DNA of 64,000 nt from Xestospongia bergquistia. Taxonomy: Eukaryota; Porifera; Demospongiae; Haplosclerida; Petrosiidae. Made by a program: the position numbers and the translations under genes. The stretch spans positions 1,059,001 through 1,123,000 of the forward strand of contig OZ014421.1 of NCBI GenBank assembly GCA_963965975.1, written 5' to 3'. Shown here piece after piece: positions 34,639 to 45,711 of the stretch. Numbering within the stretch: the first letter of the stretch is position 1; each line of letters begins with the position of its first letter. Below the pieces are notes generated by a model. The model was given only the letters and a program-made list of their open reading frames with translations, was not told the DNA's origin and searched no databases.

Positions 34639-37400
34639 ACGGTCATCTAAAATGATTTGTCATTCTCATCAAAATTTAACTCAAAATCTTCACAGAAGTA
34701 AGAACAAAGCACATAGTTATAAAGAACATTAATACATATCACAGCTGTTCGTTTTATCAAGTAATAATTGTAAACGTGAATAAGACACTGGAAAATATTT
34801 TTGTTACAATAAAATTAAAGAATGCTACAGTCTGTACATTAAAACTTAAAATCACAAGATTTAGGATTCAAAACTATATTAACGTCATATTGTTACTATA
34901 AAATATGATATAGTGTTGTTCATTGATCATATGTAGTAATATAGTGGAAGCTTATTCTCTCTTATTTAATTTACTAGTAGATAAAACTATACAACTACAT
35001 TTCTAAACTCAATGAATTTATTAATCACCTAGTCAGTACACATGCTACTAATCATACCTATTGTCTACCATATCATTGATTGTGATCACATTAAAATTTT
35101 TTTGTATGTCATGTGTCTGTTATGATAAGCAGTCATATGATGAATATAGAGTAAGAGGTGACCTTTGCAGTATTTGTAATTGTCAAGTGATCTGTCACTA
35201 GATATATGTAAACATTAACAGTTTGTTATAATAGAAAATGTAAATTTATATAAATGATAAAATCACTAGCTATAATAACACAATAAATGGAACAATGTAT
35301 AATCTAATTGTTAAGACAATACAATTATCTTGTCTTATTATTTTTACTACACTACTATTATATATAAGATACAATGATTATATGAGTGACATGTAATCAG
35401 TAAAGGATGTTAGAATTAACATTATACTGTTTTGTCATATCAATCTGAATAATGTACCTTAACAATACATATTAATATACCAGGATAATTCCCATTTATC
35501 TCTTTGAAGAAACTTTACAAATACTTATCTAAAAACAAATAAAAAGATGCTGTCATATTTATGGTATATCATATTTAAATGATTAATGAGTGTTTTGGTT
35601 GCACCAATCCATATACAAAATAATGGAGGCATATGAATATACTCATAATACATTGAAGTGTATGTAAAAGCTACATAGTAACAGTCCTTTACAATGTTCA
35701 TTAGTTCAATCAATAATAATTATGAACAGTCAATTCCAAAAACATTAGTAATCAAGACATTATATTATTTACTTTTTGCGTCTAATAAGTTTGCTAAATG
35801 CAATTTGTATAAACATATATCGATTTAGTCAAGCAAATCAATGTTTACATTGTGATTGATAAACAAGACTATATAATTATCGAACACACAGTATCATATT
35901 AACATAAATTTTTCAAACACAAACATTAACTGTTTGTTGTAATAGAAAAGATAACTTTTAAATTAATCTACTCACTAGCTAACAATAACACAGCAAATAA
36001 AACATTGTATAAATAATTGTTGAGACAGTACAATTATCTTATTACTCTTACTATACTGCTATTATATATAAGATATAACAATACTTATATGAATGACATG
36101 TAATCACCAAATGTTAATCTAGTGCTATTGTGATACCTGTAATTTACGAAGACGAGATGATAATGACAAAGAATGTATTTGAGGTTTCTTAAGATGATAT
36201 GATGATAATGGCAAATATTATTGAGGTTACTCAAGACAAATAAGAAATTGAGATAATTATGACATCTACAGAAAATCAGGTAAATATCATAAAATGTATG
36301 TAGTGTAGAATAACATAAATCAATTAATAATGTATATTAAGGAGCACTCCTATATATGTCAGTAAAATGAAACTTTAAATCTACATTTAATCTAAAAGCT
36401 GTTAAAGAAATAAGCTGGTTTTACTGATACATAGAATTTTTGTCGAATGAATCCCCACAATATAAAATACATTAAAGTATTTGTTCAAATGTATTACTCA
36501 ACCAATTATCTGTTTAACTGTGGCAAAATGTAACAAAAACAGGAAGTACTCTATCTTACATGAAAGTATTACCCCTGGAACTTAGCAGATACATATTTAT
36601 CTTTCTTCTTGACATTGAAGGTCTGTATGATAATAGAATAGCATTACTACCTTAATTACCACTGCATCATCACTTACTTTATAATATTACTGCCTCAACT
36701 CACTTAAACTACTAACTTACTTGTATAATGAGCTCCATATAGAAACAGCTCTGGCCTAAAACAATAATGCCTTAGGTATCAAAACAATATGATGTTTACT
36801 TTATACATGAAATAATTTTGTTAAATGTAACCTGTATAACCATATATTGATTAAATAAACCAATTAATGTTTAAACTTATATAATTATATAAATATATAT
36901 ATATATAGTGTTGACACCTACTGCCAATAATTACTGTTCTATGCAGGCTATAATCACATTAAACTAATGCTCTCATTGTATGTATTGTCTGTAATGATAA
37001 TCAATATATCAGTCACATATACAATAGAGTATAGCTAAAACATATTATGTATAGTGTGTAATTTAATAGTAACCAAACTATTTATTTTTTAATAATTAAT
37101 TAATAATTAGTACTAGTTTGTACTAATGTGTGTGAATATATTAAGTAGTTATCACTAGTCATATTTGACTGGGCAAATTAAATTCTTTTTCTGTACTCAA
37201 CTTGAATTCAGCACTTAAAACAAAGACTAATGTTTTTTATTGTAATCAAAATGAGCAGCCATATTGAAGGCTTTAATGCAACATATTCTTATTGGGTGGG
37301 TTAAAATAGGTTACAGTACTCAGTCTATGGGTGTGATTTTCCATGTCTATTTATGTAGAACCACATACCACTTGTCCACTTTGAAATGTAACTTCGTTAT
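34639..37400. repeat. Upstream flank of G4 and repeated spacer modules
   Basis: About 35200-36900 consists of the same modules as 13.7-15.4 kb, nearly base for base between 36110 and 36890. A short TA tract lies at about 36894-36906. No gene seen; small open frames here have no recognisable product. Confidence 0.6.
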
Positions 37401-37466
37401 ACAGTTCCAGTGTTCTATCTAGGATTTTTTTTGGGGGAGAAGTTGACTTCCAATGCACTTTTAGCT

Positions 37467-37678
37467 TTAGTGAATAACTAAAGAGAATAAATAATAATTA
37501 TTAACTACAATGCTATTTTTCTTTTCTTGACTTTTTTTGTAATTTTCAATAATTTCTTCCGTTGTTTCATCTGTTAAAGAGTCAGGTCCTTCAATACGTA
37601 TTCTCATTGCATGCTCTAATGTTTCTTCTCCTAACCTGCTTCTCAATCTTGTTTTTATTAATTTCATGCTACTAAATC
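37467..37678 (-). mobile_element. hAT transposase C-terminal fragment
   Basis: The minus strand encodes FSSMKLIKTRLRSRLGEETL followed by EHAMRIRIEGPDSLTDETTE and a basic tail. This is the pattern of the C-terminal dimerisation region of hAT-family transposases and their domesticated zinc-finger relatives. A stop codon lies just before FSS and the rest of the enzyme is absent. T10 followed by G14 (37686-37709) borders it. It is a dead fragment unlike anything else in the array. Confidence 0.75.
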
Positions 37679-37709
37679 ACTGTAATTTTTTTTTTGGGGG
37701 GGGGGGGGG

Positions 37710-38117
37710 AGACGTTACTGAGTTTGGGAGGGAAGCTTCCCTCGACCCCCCAGTAGATAAAACCCAGAGTTCAGTTAGTACTTGTTTCATGATTACTGCC
37801 TACAGTTTTGATAAATTGTCATATTGTTTCACACCTTATGATACTTCTGTAATAAATTAATAATGAATTAGACAATCAATGAAATGCATAAATATTTGTA
37901 TGAACAACACTAGCTTTACAAACAATAGAAGTGCCAAAACTTGATGAAACAGCACTGGAACTATTATTACCAATAAGGGAAGTACCATATCAGGTATCAC
38001 TTTGGTACTCAAACTTTAAAATGATTGTTAATTTTATATACGCATTTAGCAAAGGACTTCTGCCCAAAGAGCATATATTGATTGAAGGGAAAGTAGATTG
38101 CAATGGGTTACTTTAGG
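37710..38117. other. Spacer block shared by three units
   Basis: About 37780-38000 (CTTTACAAACAATAGAAGTG..., CACTGGAACTATTA...) recurs at about 47450-47640 and 55840-55980. It marks the left end of the G5, G6 and G7 duplication units. No gene seen. Confidence 0.6.
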
Positions 38118-38530
38118 TTACGATAATTCACACGATTCCATGTTGTCTTGGCAATCATTATGTAGAAATTTCCATGTCATCAAAATTAGAAAGTTTTGGA
38201 GAACTTCTTGAATATCTCCTTGACTTTTGTGATTAGTTATTGTGAATGAAACTTCAACAAATGATCCCAGAGATGATAGAGTATAATACAACGCAGCAAA
38301 TACTATTGATGCTAATGCAACACTTGATAATTGTCTTTTTGAAGTTTTTGTGGTCATTAACATGAATGAAGTTGATAAAGAAGGACGACTCCAGGTTAAA
38401 TATCGTCTCAAGAATATGAACTACTACTTGAAAGACTTAATTGTCAAAAATGGCACTTGTCCATACATGGACCTTCATATGCATCAAAGAAATTCTTATA
38501 CGTTGACCTTTCAAGTTCATTGGTTTTTCA
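38118..38530 (-). pseudogene. Decayed membrane-domain remnant 3' of G5
   Basis: The minus strand gives KTSKRQLSSVALASIVFAALYY, recognisable as the SKRQWSSF..LLSFIVFCGIILYH helix of the intact genes. At 38440-38505 it gives a damaged version of the FDAYGGPYKDK region (CTTGTCCATACATGGACCTTC). Frames are broken and the tail is lost. Confidence 0.7.
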
Positions 38531-39356
38531 GATGACATGGTATATGAAGTGGGTGTGGTCACAACACTAGTTGTAGCTTCTGTATTGCAATCAGCTGATA
38601 CCACGTGAGGTGTAATTAATAGGGGGTACTTCTTGATGATGTCCTATAGTATCTTTGAAATGATCATGAAGATTCTACAGAAATTATATAATGGTTAGGT
38701 TATTAGCCAAGAGATGTCTTACTAATGGATGAATTGTGATTTCTATAATATGAGTTTTGTTGGTTAATTTTAATTCCAACCTTTTTAAATGCATAGATTG
38801 TAGTATTCTTTTACTTTATCAAGAACACTGAAAGAAACAAGCCTCCTTCAATGCTTATATTCTTTTACATTCTTCTGTCTTTTGGTCAGTGAGTACATTA
38901 ACATAATATTTATACTTTAATTGAAATAATAGACAATAAGTTATGAAAATGTAATATCCAGCCATTCCTATATTAACTAGTAGAGAAAACTTTATAACTA
39001 TTTTATTAGTCTGTATAACCACTACTAATCATTCTCAGTATTATTATTTGTGATTACCTTAAATTGCAACAAGTGTTTGTTGTGATAAGCAGTCACATGG
39101 AGAGTAGGGTAGGAAATGACTTGTCCTCTAGTTGTAAATATTAAGTGATCTGTCGCTAGATGTACATAATATTAACGTACAGTTTGCTAAGATAGAAATG
39201 GTGACTTTATAAATAATACTCATTAATAAACAATAACATTATGGCATTGTATTACTTAATAAGTTAATAACAATTTATTAAAACAGTACAATTTCTAATC
39301 ATTCTTTCTATGAGACATGACAACAATACATGTAATCAGCATAAGTTGCAGCAGCA
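38531..39356 (-). other. 3' flank of G5 with poly(A) signal
   Basis: Colinear with other 3' flanks from about 38720 on. AATAAA on the gene strand lies at 39274-39279, about 80 bp past the stop. No gene seen. Confidence 0.6.
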
Positions 39357-42300
39357 CTAGTCATCTTGATCAAGCAGTATTGATTCTCGTTTCATTTGTA
39401 CTGACACCATAGACATCGAAATTGATCTCCTTTCACCATTAGGTGACTCTGGATGTATGAAAGGAAGTTGCATATCATTAGCAGTAGAAGATGGTGGAGG
39501 TTTCTTGAATATCTTTTTGATTTTTGTAATTGTTTGATGCCAATGAGACTTGAAGACATGATCCCAGACATTATAGAACATCAGACAATCGCAGACATGA
39601 TAAAGTATAATACCACAGAATACGATAAATGATAATAATACTAAAACAAAACTTGACCATTGTCTTTTTGAATCATTATTGTTGGTAGAATTTTCTGCAT
39701 TCATATAAGTCATAAACATAAGATTAAGAATGAAAAATTTTTCTAGATAATCCAAAGGAATATGTCGATATACTCTATTCAAAATGAAATACATGAGGAT
39801 AATGATGATCAAAATAGATGCTAACACATCATAGCTTGCAATAGAGTTAATATTTAGTGAAACAACCAGTGCTAAGATAACACGAAGTAGCAGTAAAAAT
39901 CCAGTCCAAAAACGACACTTGTCCTTATATGGACCTCCATATGCATCAAAGAAAGGTTTCACATTTGTTAACAACTTTTGGCAGCAACACATGTATTTTA
40001 GTAGAGGTCCCTCAAATAATGGTATAGTAAGAAGGTAAAAGGTGTATGGAATAATAAGTAATATAAGTATAGCCAGTGAGAACAGGAACAATGAAAGATG
40101 ACAACCTTTTAGGTAGGGTACATTAGCATCAAAATACCATCTCAATAACGAGTCAGTATTCTTATTATCAATACATGGAATTTCAACAAAATAAAGGGCC
40201 TGGACAACAGTACGTATTAGTTTAGTATAAGAAAGAAGGATCATAGTTGCTATGACTGGAATTATTTGTCTTCCAACAAGTCGAACTATTTTGCTAGAAT
40301 ATCGTAACAATATTATGATGACTAATAGAATCAACCAAATGTAGGCTGGAAAGACAAACTGAAGCCATGCTTTACTACAAGAATCCATACTATGATAGAA
40401 ACATGTGCTTATACCTAGATCAAGATTGACCCAAGAAATGAACCAGCTAAGAAATGGTATTGGACCATTAGGAAAGAAGATGTGTTCATATATTTTGACA
40501 ACATTAGCATAGAATATAAGTCCATTGATTGTACCCACAGAAACTGTTAAGTTCAAAATAATAATAAAAGCTACCAGTGCTATACCAGCTAAAGCAAATG
40601 GAATGATAAGAGCTATATGGTCATTAGTACAATTCCCACATTGATTGGAACCTAACATGAGACTGAGATTTTTAGAACATTGTCCACAGAGTATGCCTGA
40701 TCGACCATGTAGACATTGTTTATTATGATAGTTAAGTGTAAAACTAATATTACTGTTATTACAATAATCAAAGGGGCAGTTAGGATAAACAATAAGACAG
40801 TTTGAATCATTTTCATAACCAATCCACATATCACCAGTTCTTGTTATAATTAGAGTGTTATTATCACAAGTTATTGAATCTGAATTTAATTCAAACCGAC
40901 ATACACAAATATCGTTTTCTAATGGATACCCATTAGGACATGGCTCAATAGTAACTTCAATATCTTTAGCATAAGGGTCAGAAAAAGGCTTTCTGATTGA
41001 ACGTTCAAGTGTAGCATAGACTTGAGTTGTGTTCAGTGAAGGATTTGTTATTATCTTAAAAGTTATGTTAGTACAGTTTGCATTTAATCTATTGTTTTTA
41101 TACTGCACAATGGATGAGTTATCTGATGAAGTTAATTTTATTGCACCTTTTGTTAAAGTATCTTTTAGACCAACTGTAGAGAGTGATATGTTGACATTAA
41201 TTCCAGGTTTTGCAAATACACTGATGTCTTTGATAGAGCAAATTGGTTCATGTGATTCACAAAAGCAGACTTGAATAGGATCTGATGTCACTACTGATAG
41301 ACCTGTTTGTTGAGGATAGTGAAATAGGTGATCAAAGTAAAGTGTGCTTGTACAATCATCAATTTTACCACCATATAGGACATCACCAGATATGTCAGCT
41401 GTATTGTTAACAAAATATAACACTGTTTTATTATCACTAGGATCATGATAAGGAATAACTTTAAAGGAGCAATCGGTGTTATTGTTTACATCAAGAACTA
41501 GTGATACAAAGATTCCTCCACCTGATTTATTGGCATGATTGTTGATAAATGATATGTTTGTATTTTGATTTACTAATAATTGTGACGATTTGTATAAAGC
41601 AATACCTCCACCATAAATGCCTGAATTGTTTACAAACATGTTATGTCTATCAAATGTTATTAGACTATTGACACCAACTAAACCAGTTGTGTTATGATTA
41701 CTAACTTCAATTTGATCAAATGTGACATTAGCAACATCGATTAATACCGTAGCAGATTGATATCCTTTCTGATATACATCAATGTCATTGATTACATTAT
41801 TGAAAAGAATTGCAACATTTGTGAAAAAAAAGCTACTTGTAGAAGTTGATTGAAAAGAAAAAAGAGCCAAACCTGATCCAGCATATGCATTATTGTTGGA
41901 TATAGTGCAGTCACTGAACTCATTGCTACCTCTTTCTGCATACCAATGAGTGGAAACTCCTCCTCCATAATACTGAGCACTATTGTAATTTATAGTGCAG
42001 TTAATAAAAATAAGATTACTATTTTCTAAGTACAAAATAATATTCACTCCTCCTCCATTATGCTGAGCAGAATTGTTGTATATAGCACAGTTAAAAAACT
42101 TAGTACTAACAGTTCTTGTAAACGAACGAATATGCACTCCTCCACCATCATGATATTGAGCAGTATTGTTGGATATGTTACAGTTACTAAACTCTATACT
42201 GCCATTCCCATTTGAATAAAACTCCACTCCTCCTCCATTATACCGTGCAGTATTGTTATATATAGTGCAGTTAAAAACCTCAATACTAACAATTCCTGTA

Positions 42301-44453
42301 AACAAACGAATATACATTCCTCCACCACTATCATATTGAGCAGTATTGTTGTAAATTTTGCAGTTACTAAAGTCAATAATGCCATTCCCATTTGTATAAA
42401 ATATATCCACTCCTCCACCATCATCATTTAGAGCAGCGTTGTTGTATATTTTGCAACTACTAAAGTTAATATTGACATACCCATTCGTATAAAAGCGAAC
42501 TCCTCCTCCATCATACCATGCAATATTGTTGCATATGGTGCAGTTATTAAACTCAAAATTTCCATCCCTTTTTGTATAAATGGCCACTCCTCCTCCATCA
42601 TTCAATGCAGTATTATCGTATATAATACAGTTACTAAACTGAATACTGCCATTCCCATATAAAGTAAAGTACACTCCTCCTCCCCAATACTGTGCAGTAT
42701 TGTTGTATATAGTGCAGTTAAAAAACTCAATACTAGTATTTTCTGCAAACAAACGAATATACACTCCTCCACCATTATCATATTGAGCAGTATTGTTGTA
42801 AATTTTGCAGTTACTAAAGTCAATACTGCCATTCCCATACATATAAATGTCCATTCCTCCACCATCATCATATTGAGCAGTATTGTTGTATATGTTGCAG
42901 TTACTAATATCAATACTGCCATACCCATTTGACTTAATGTCCGCTCCTCCTCCATCATACCATGCTGTATTGTTGCATATAGTGCAGTTTCTAAAGTCAA
43001 TACTGTTATACCCATTGGTGTAAACGTCTATTCCTCCTCCATCATACCACGCAAAATTGTTGCATATAGTGCAGTTACTAAAGTCAATACTGACATGTCT
43101 TTTTGTATAAACGCCCACTCCTCCTCCATCATTCCGTGCAGTATTGCCGTATATAATACAATTGCTAAACTGAATACTGCCATTCCTGTACGAACTAAAG
43201 TACAATCCACCTCCCCAATACCAAGCAGTATTGTTGTATATATTGGAGTTGCTAAACTCAACACTTCCATTCCCATTTGTATTAATGCCCACTCCTCCTC
43301 CATCATACTGTGCAGTATTGCTGTCTATAATACAGCTAACAAACTTAATACTTCCATTTCCATTCGTATAAAAGTATATTCCTCCTCCATCATACTGTGA
43401 CGTATTGTTGTATATAGTGCAGTTACTAAACTCGATGCTAATACTTTCTGTAAACGAATGAATACACACTCCTCCACCATTATCATAGTTAGCAGTATTG
43501 CTGTATATTTTGCAGTTATTTAAGTCAATACTGCTATTCCCATACGTACGAATATCCATACCTCCTCCATCATATTGAGCAGTATTGTTGAATATAGTGC
43601 AATTTCTAAACTCAATACTACCACCTCCATGCAAGCTAATATTCACTCCTCCTCCAGACCAAGCATTGTTGTGTAAAAACATACTATTTTCAATGATTAC
43701 ATTAGCTTCATTATCATTACTATACCACAAATACATACCATATCCTAGCCCCAGTGTAAAATTTGATTTCAAAATAATAACTCTAGAGAGTTTTTTAAGC
43801 TGGTCATCATAGACTATTAATACATTGCCTGAAGCTCCATTATTAGCAAATGAGGAATTATCAACTAACACATCATAAGCATTAACCAGAACGAGTCCAT
43901 AACCTGAACTATTCTGGATTGATACACATTCTAATTTGACACTATTAATACCAACAAAGAACAAACTCACTCTATGATGTAGATGCCAGTGAGATTTATA
44001 GGGATTATTAGGGATTTCTTCGTAACTGATATAATTATCAAAGCCACAGTTTGCTATTGTTAATGATTTAATTGTAATATTTCTGCTACGACTAAATCGT
44101 ATTCCAGTTCTATTGCTATCACTACACATTATTACTGAGGTTGATTGCATAACAGTCTCATGAAATCCTTGTTCTATATGACCCAGTCCCTGTAGAGTTA
44201 TATTACTTACATTGCTGATATTTAATATACCTTGTAGAGTATGAGTTCCATTTAGGAAGTAGAAGATGGTATCATCAGTGAAGTAAAACGAATAATCAGC
44301 AACATAGTATGAGAGGTTGTAACAAGAAGTGTTAACAGAAGGACAATCTTCTCCATTAGGAGCTGCAGAGACATAATACTCAGAAGCAGTAACATATCCA
44401 CTGTAGATATACAGTATAACTGATGTTATATAATAGATATGACACCAGCTCAT
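39357..44453 (-). CDS. G5: intact beta-helix multi-pass membrane protein
   Basis: 1698 residues from MSWCHIYY. Signal peptide 1-23, cap with CPS..SCYNLSYY, about 20 rungs (274-864), post-helix region, Cys-rich module with LCGQCSKNLSLMLGSNQC, about nine membrane helices from about residue 1281 and the tail ending ESILLDQDD. Its rungs are more varied than those of G3 (YDGGG, YDNGGGV.IRSF, YWGGG types), and several pairs recur within the gene. A longer frame reaches an ATG 20 codons upstream, but that hydrophilic extension precedes the signal peptide, so the inner Met is preferred. Closest relatives in the window are G6 and G7. Function unknown. Confidence 0.93.
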   Translation of the reverse strand: MSWCHIYYITSVILYIYSGYVTASEYYVSAAPNGEDCPSVNTSCYNLSYYVADYSFYFTDDTIFYFLNGTHTLQGILNISNVSNITLQGLGHIEQGFHETVMQSTSVIMCSDSNRTGIRFSRSRNITIKSLTIANCGFDNYISYEEIPNNPYKSHWHLHHRVSLFFVGINSVKLECVSIQNSSGYGLVLVNAYDVLVDNSSFANNGASGNVLIVYDDQLKKLSRVIILKSNFTLGLGYGMYLWYSNDNEANVIIENSMFLHNNAWSGGGVNISLHGGGSIEFRNCTIFNNTAQYDGGGMDIRTYGNSSIDLNNCKIYSNTANYDNGGGVCIHSFTESISIEFSNCTIYNNTSQYDGGGIYFYTNGNGSIKFVSCIIDSNTAQYDGGGVGINTNGNGSVEFSNSNIYNNTAWYWGGGLYFSSYRNGSIQFSNCIIYGNTARNDGGGVGVYTKRHVSIDFSNCTICNNFAWYDGGGIDVYTNGYNSIDFRNCTICNNTAWYDGGGADIKSNGYGSIDISNCNIYNNTAQYDDGGGMDIYMYGNGSIDFSNCKIYNNTAQYDNGGGVYIRLFAENTSIEFFNCTIYNNTAQYWGGGVYFTLYGNGSIQFSNCIIYDNTALNDGGGVAIYTKRDGNFEFNNCTICNNIAWYDGGGVRFYTNGYVNINFSSCKIYNNAALNDDGGGVDIFYTNGNGIIDFSNCKIYNNTAQYDSGGGMYIRLFTGIVSIEVFNCTIYNNTARYNGGGVEFYSNGNGSIEFSNCNISNNTAQYHDGGGVHIRSFTRTVSTKFFNCAIYNNSAQHNGGGVNIILYLENSNLIFINCTINYNSAQYYGGGVSTHWYAERGSNEFSDCTISNNNAYAGSGLALFSFQSTSTSSFFFTNVAILFNNVINDIDVYQKGYQSATVLIDVANVTFDQIEVSNHNTTGLVGVNSLITFDRHNMFVNNSGIYGGGIALYKSSQLLVNQNTNISFINNHANKSGGGIFVSLVLDVNNNTDCSFKVIPYHDPSDNKTVLYFVNNTADISGDVLYGGKIDDCTSTLYFDHLFHYPQQTGLSVVTSDPIQVCFCESHEPICSIKDISVFAKPGINVNISLSTVGLKDTLTKGAIKLTSSDNSSIVQYKNNRLNANCTNITFKIITNPSLNTTQVYATLERSIRKPFSDPYAKDIEVTIEPCPNGYPLENDICVCRFELNSDSITCDNNTLIITRTGDMWIGYENDSNCLIVYPNCPFDYCNNSNISFTLNYHNKQCLHGRSGILCGQCSKNLSLMLGSNQCGNCTNDHIALIIPFALAGIALVAFIIILNLTVSVGTINGLIFYANVVKIYEHIFFPNGPIPFLSWFISWVNLDLGISTCFYHSMDSCSKAWLQFVFPAYIWLILLVIIILLRYSSKIVRLVGRQIIPVIATMILLSYTKLIRTVVQALYFVEIPCIDNKNTDSLLRWYFDANVPYLKGCHLSLFLFSLAILILLIIPYTFYLLTIPLFEGPLLKYMCCCQKLLTNVKPFFDAYGGPYKDKCRFWTGFLLLLRVILALVVSLNINSIASYDVLASILIIIILMYFILNRVYRHIPLDYLEKFFILNLMFMTYMNAENSTNNNDSKRQWSSFVLVLLSFIVFCGIILYHVCDCLMFYNVWDHVFKSHWHQTITKIKKIFKKPPPSSTANDMQLPFIHPESPNGERRSISMSMVSVQMKRESILLDQDD
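41860..43630 (-). repeat. Rung-coding tandem repeats of G5 (about 20)
   Basis: About 20 units averaging 88 bp. A composite group (FSNCKIYNNTAQYDNGGGVYIR then FFNCTIYNN) occurs several times, suggesting duplication of multi-rung blocks. Confidence 0.85.
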
Positions 44454-44621
44454 GACGGCAGTATCTTCAATAGGATATGAAGGAAATACTTTGGAACTTC
44501 CCGTTTGTCTCAAAATTCAAATTCTAGTAGATCTATTTGTTACTTTTGTTGTTCGTTATGGTGATCAACCAGATGTTACTTAAAAGTTTATTGATGTCCG
44601 AAATAGATCGTTACTGACTGC

Positions 44622-44703
44622 CTTTTACATAAAACAACAGACGTCGATGTTTATTTAAATAACATTGTCTACTTCGAAGAACATCACGTGGCGAAAACGT
44701 CAT
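44622..44703 (-). promoter_or_regulatory. G5 core promoter cassette
   Basis: TATGTAAAAGG (TATA-like, gene strand, 44622-44634), GACGTC (44640-44645), TGTTTATTTA (44647-44657), CACGTG (44685-44690) and ATGACGTT (44696-44703), beginning 169 bp above the chosen ATG. Nearly identical to the G6 cassette. Confidence 0.65.
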
Positions 44704-45363
44704 TTAAAATCATTTGTTTTTCTCATCAAAGATAACTTAACAATCCTCTCAAAGTAAGAGCAATATAATTATATTTATAGAACATTACTATATGCTACTG
44801 TTTATTTAACATGTTGTAATTTAATATACAAATATGTCAGATGTCTGTTGTGATCACATTAACAAGCAGTTTCCAGCCATACCTGTATTTATTAGTGGAG
44901 AAAACTTTATAACTAAACTATTTATTAACATGTAGTCTATACACTCACTACTAATAACAGATATTATTGTAACATTATCATTGCCAGTAAGATACATTAG
45001 TAATGAAAACATTGCATTGTTTATTTTTTGTAAATTTATGTTATATGAATGTATTACCGCTTGAACTTAGTAGATACATGTCTTCCTTCCTTGTTTTCAT
45101 TGTAGACCTGTGAGATAAGAATACATTAGTAATGAATCATCAATGACCAATATTATTGCCTCAGTTTTTTGACTGTAAGTTACTTTTCATAAACTCCATT
45201 GTCACAGCTCTGGTCCAAATTAACAGTGAATAAGTAATAATAACATTATTCTGTTTTTTTTGTTAAAATAAGTTTATTAAATGCAACCTGTATAAACATA
45301 TATTGATTAAATCAACCAATATATGTTTAAAGTTATATATAATATTATATATATATATATCTA

Positions 45364-45365
<2 letters not shown>
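44704..45365. repeat. Upstream flank of G5 and a spacer module
   Basis: 44700-44980 is almost identical to 53150-53440 above G6. 45050-45310 is the module with TTCCTTCCTTG and AACTCCATTGTCACAGCTCTGG, also found near 16.0, 28.1 and 36.6 kb. No gene seen. Confidence 0.6.

Positions 45366-45412
<47 letters not shown>
45366..45412. repeat. (CA)n microsatellite
   Basis: About 23 AC units abutting the palindrome at its left end. Confidence 0.95.
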
Positions 45413-45415
<3 letters not shown>

Positions 45416-45581
45416 CAGAATTAAAGGACAAAAGAACAGGGTTCTCGCTGTGTTGCTGTTACTCCGAGTTTCACGCGTTATGCGATCATCAGATGGCTGT
45501 CTGATGATCGCATAACGCGTGAAACTCGGAGTAACAGCAACACAGCGAGAGCCCTGTTCTTTTGTCCTTTAATTCTGTTCT
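45412..45581. mobile_element. 170-bp near-perfect palindrome, probable retroelement-derived
   Basis: The left arm from AGAACAGAATTAAAGGAC pairs with the right arm ending GTCCTTTAATTCTGTTCT. The centre is at 45496/45497, with one mismatch in the arms (GTT versus GCT) and a tiny imperfect loop. Base composition is much more GC-rich than the surroundings, and no other copy exists in the window. It is flanked by CA and AT microsatellites. Each arm carries a hammerhead core (CTGATGA and GAAAC), a motif known from Penelope-like retroelements and retrozymes. No protein-coding part is present, so the element class is inference. Confidence 0.7.
45496..45538 (+). ncRNA. Candidate hammerhead self-cleaving ribozyme
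   Basis: All conserved core bases are in place: CTGATGA (45501-45507) and GAAA (45521-45524). Stem I pairs GCTGT (45496-45500) with ACAGC (45534-45538), five perfect pairs. Stem II pairs CGC (45509-45511) with GCG (45517-45519) around a five-base loop. Stem III pairs ACT (45524-45526) with AGT (45530-45532) around CGG. The predicted cleavage is after A45533, which satisfies the UH rule. A weak point is a U-U opposition (45508/45520) at the base of stem II. The very short stem III matches hammerheads known from Penelope-like elements. The minus-strand core (45492 downward) lacks a matching stem I. Confidence 0.6.
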
Positions 45582-45642
45582 ATCCCTCTCTGTCTAAACG
45601 ACATCGAGCACTCTTTAACAGACTTAGATACTCCAGTATAAT

Positions 45643-45644
<2 letters not shown>

Positions 45645-45704
<60 letters not shown>
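45645..45704. repeat. (AT)n microsatellite
   Basis: About 30 AT units, to the right of the palindrome. Confidence 0.95.

Positions 45705-45711
<7 letters not shown>

Noticed and set aside
38601-38606. CACGTG near 38.6 kb as a promoter element
   Set aside because: Isolated motif in a 3' flank, without the TATA, GACGTC or forkhead-like companions.
45455-45492. Second hammerhead on the minus strand from the left arm
   Set aside because: The core (CTGATGA, GAAAC) is present, but the bases before it (AGCCAT) cannot pair with ACAGC to form stem I, so it is unlikely to fold.
45303-45515. Open frame with a Thr-His run next to the palindrome
   Set aside because: It is (CA)n read as ACACAC codons plus one arm of the palindrome; no protein signal.
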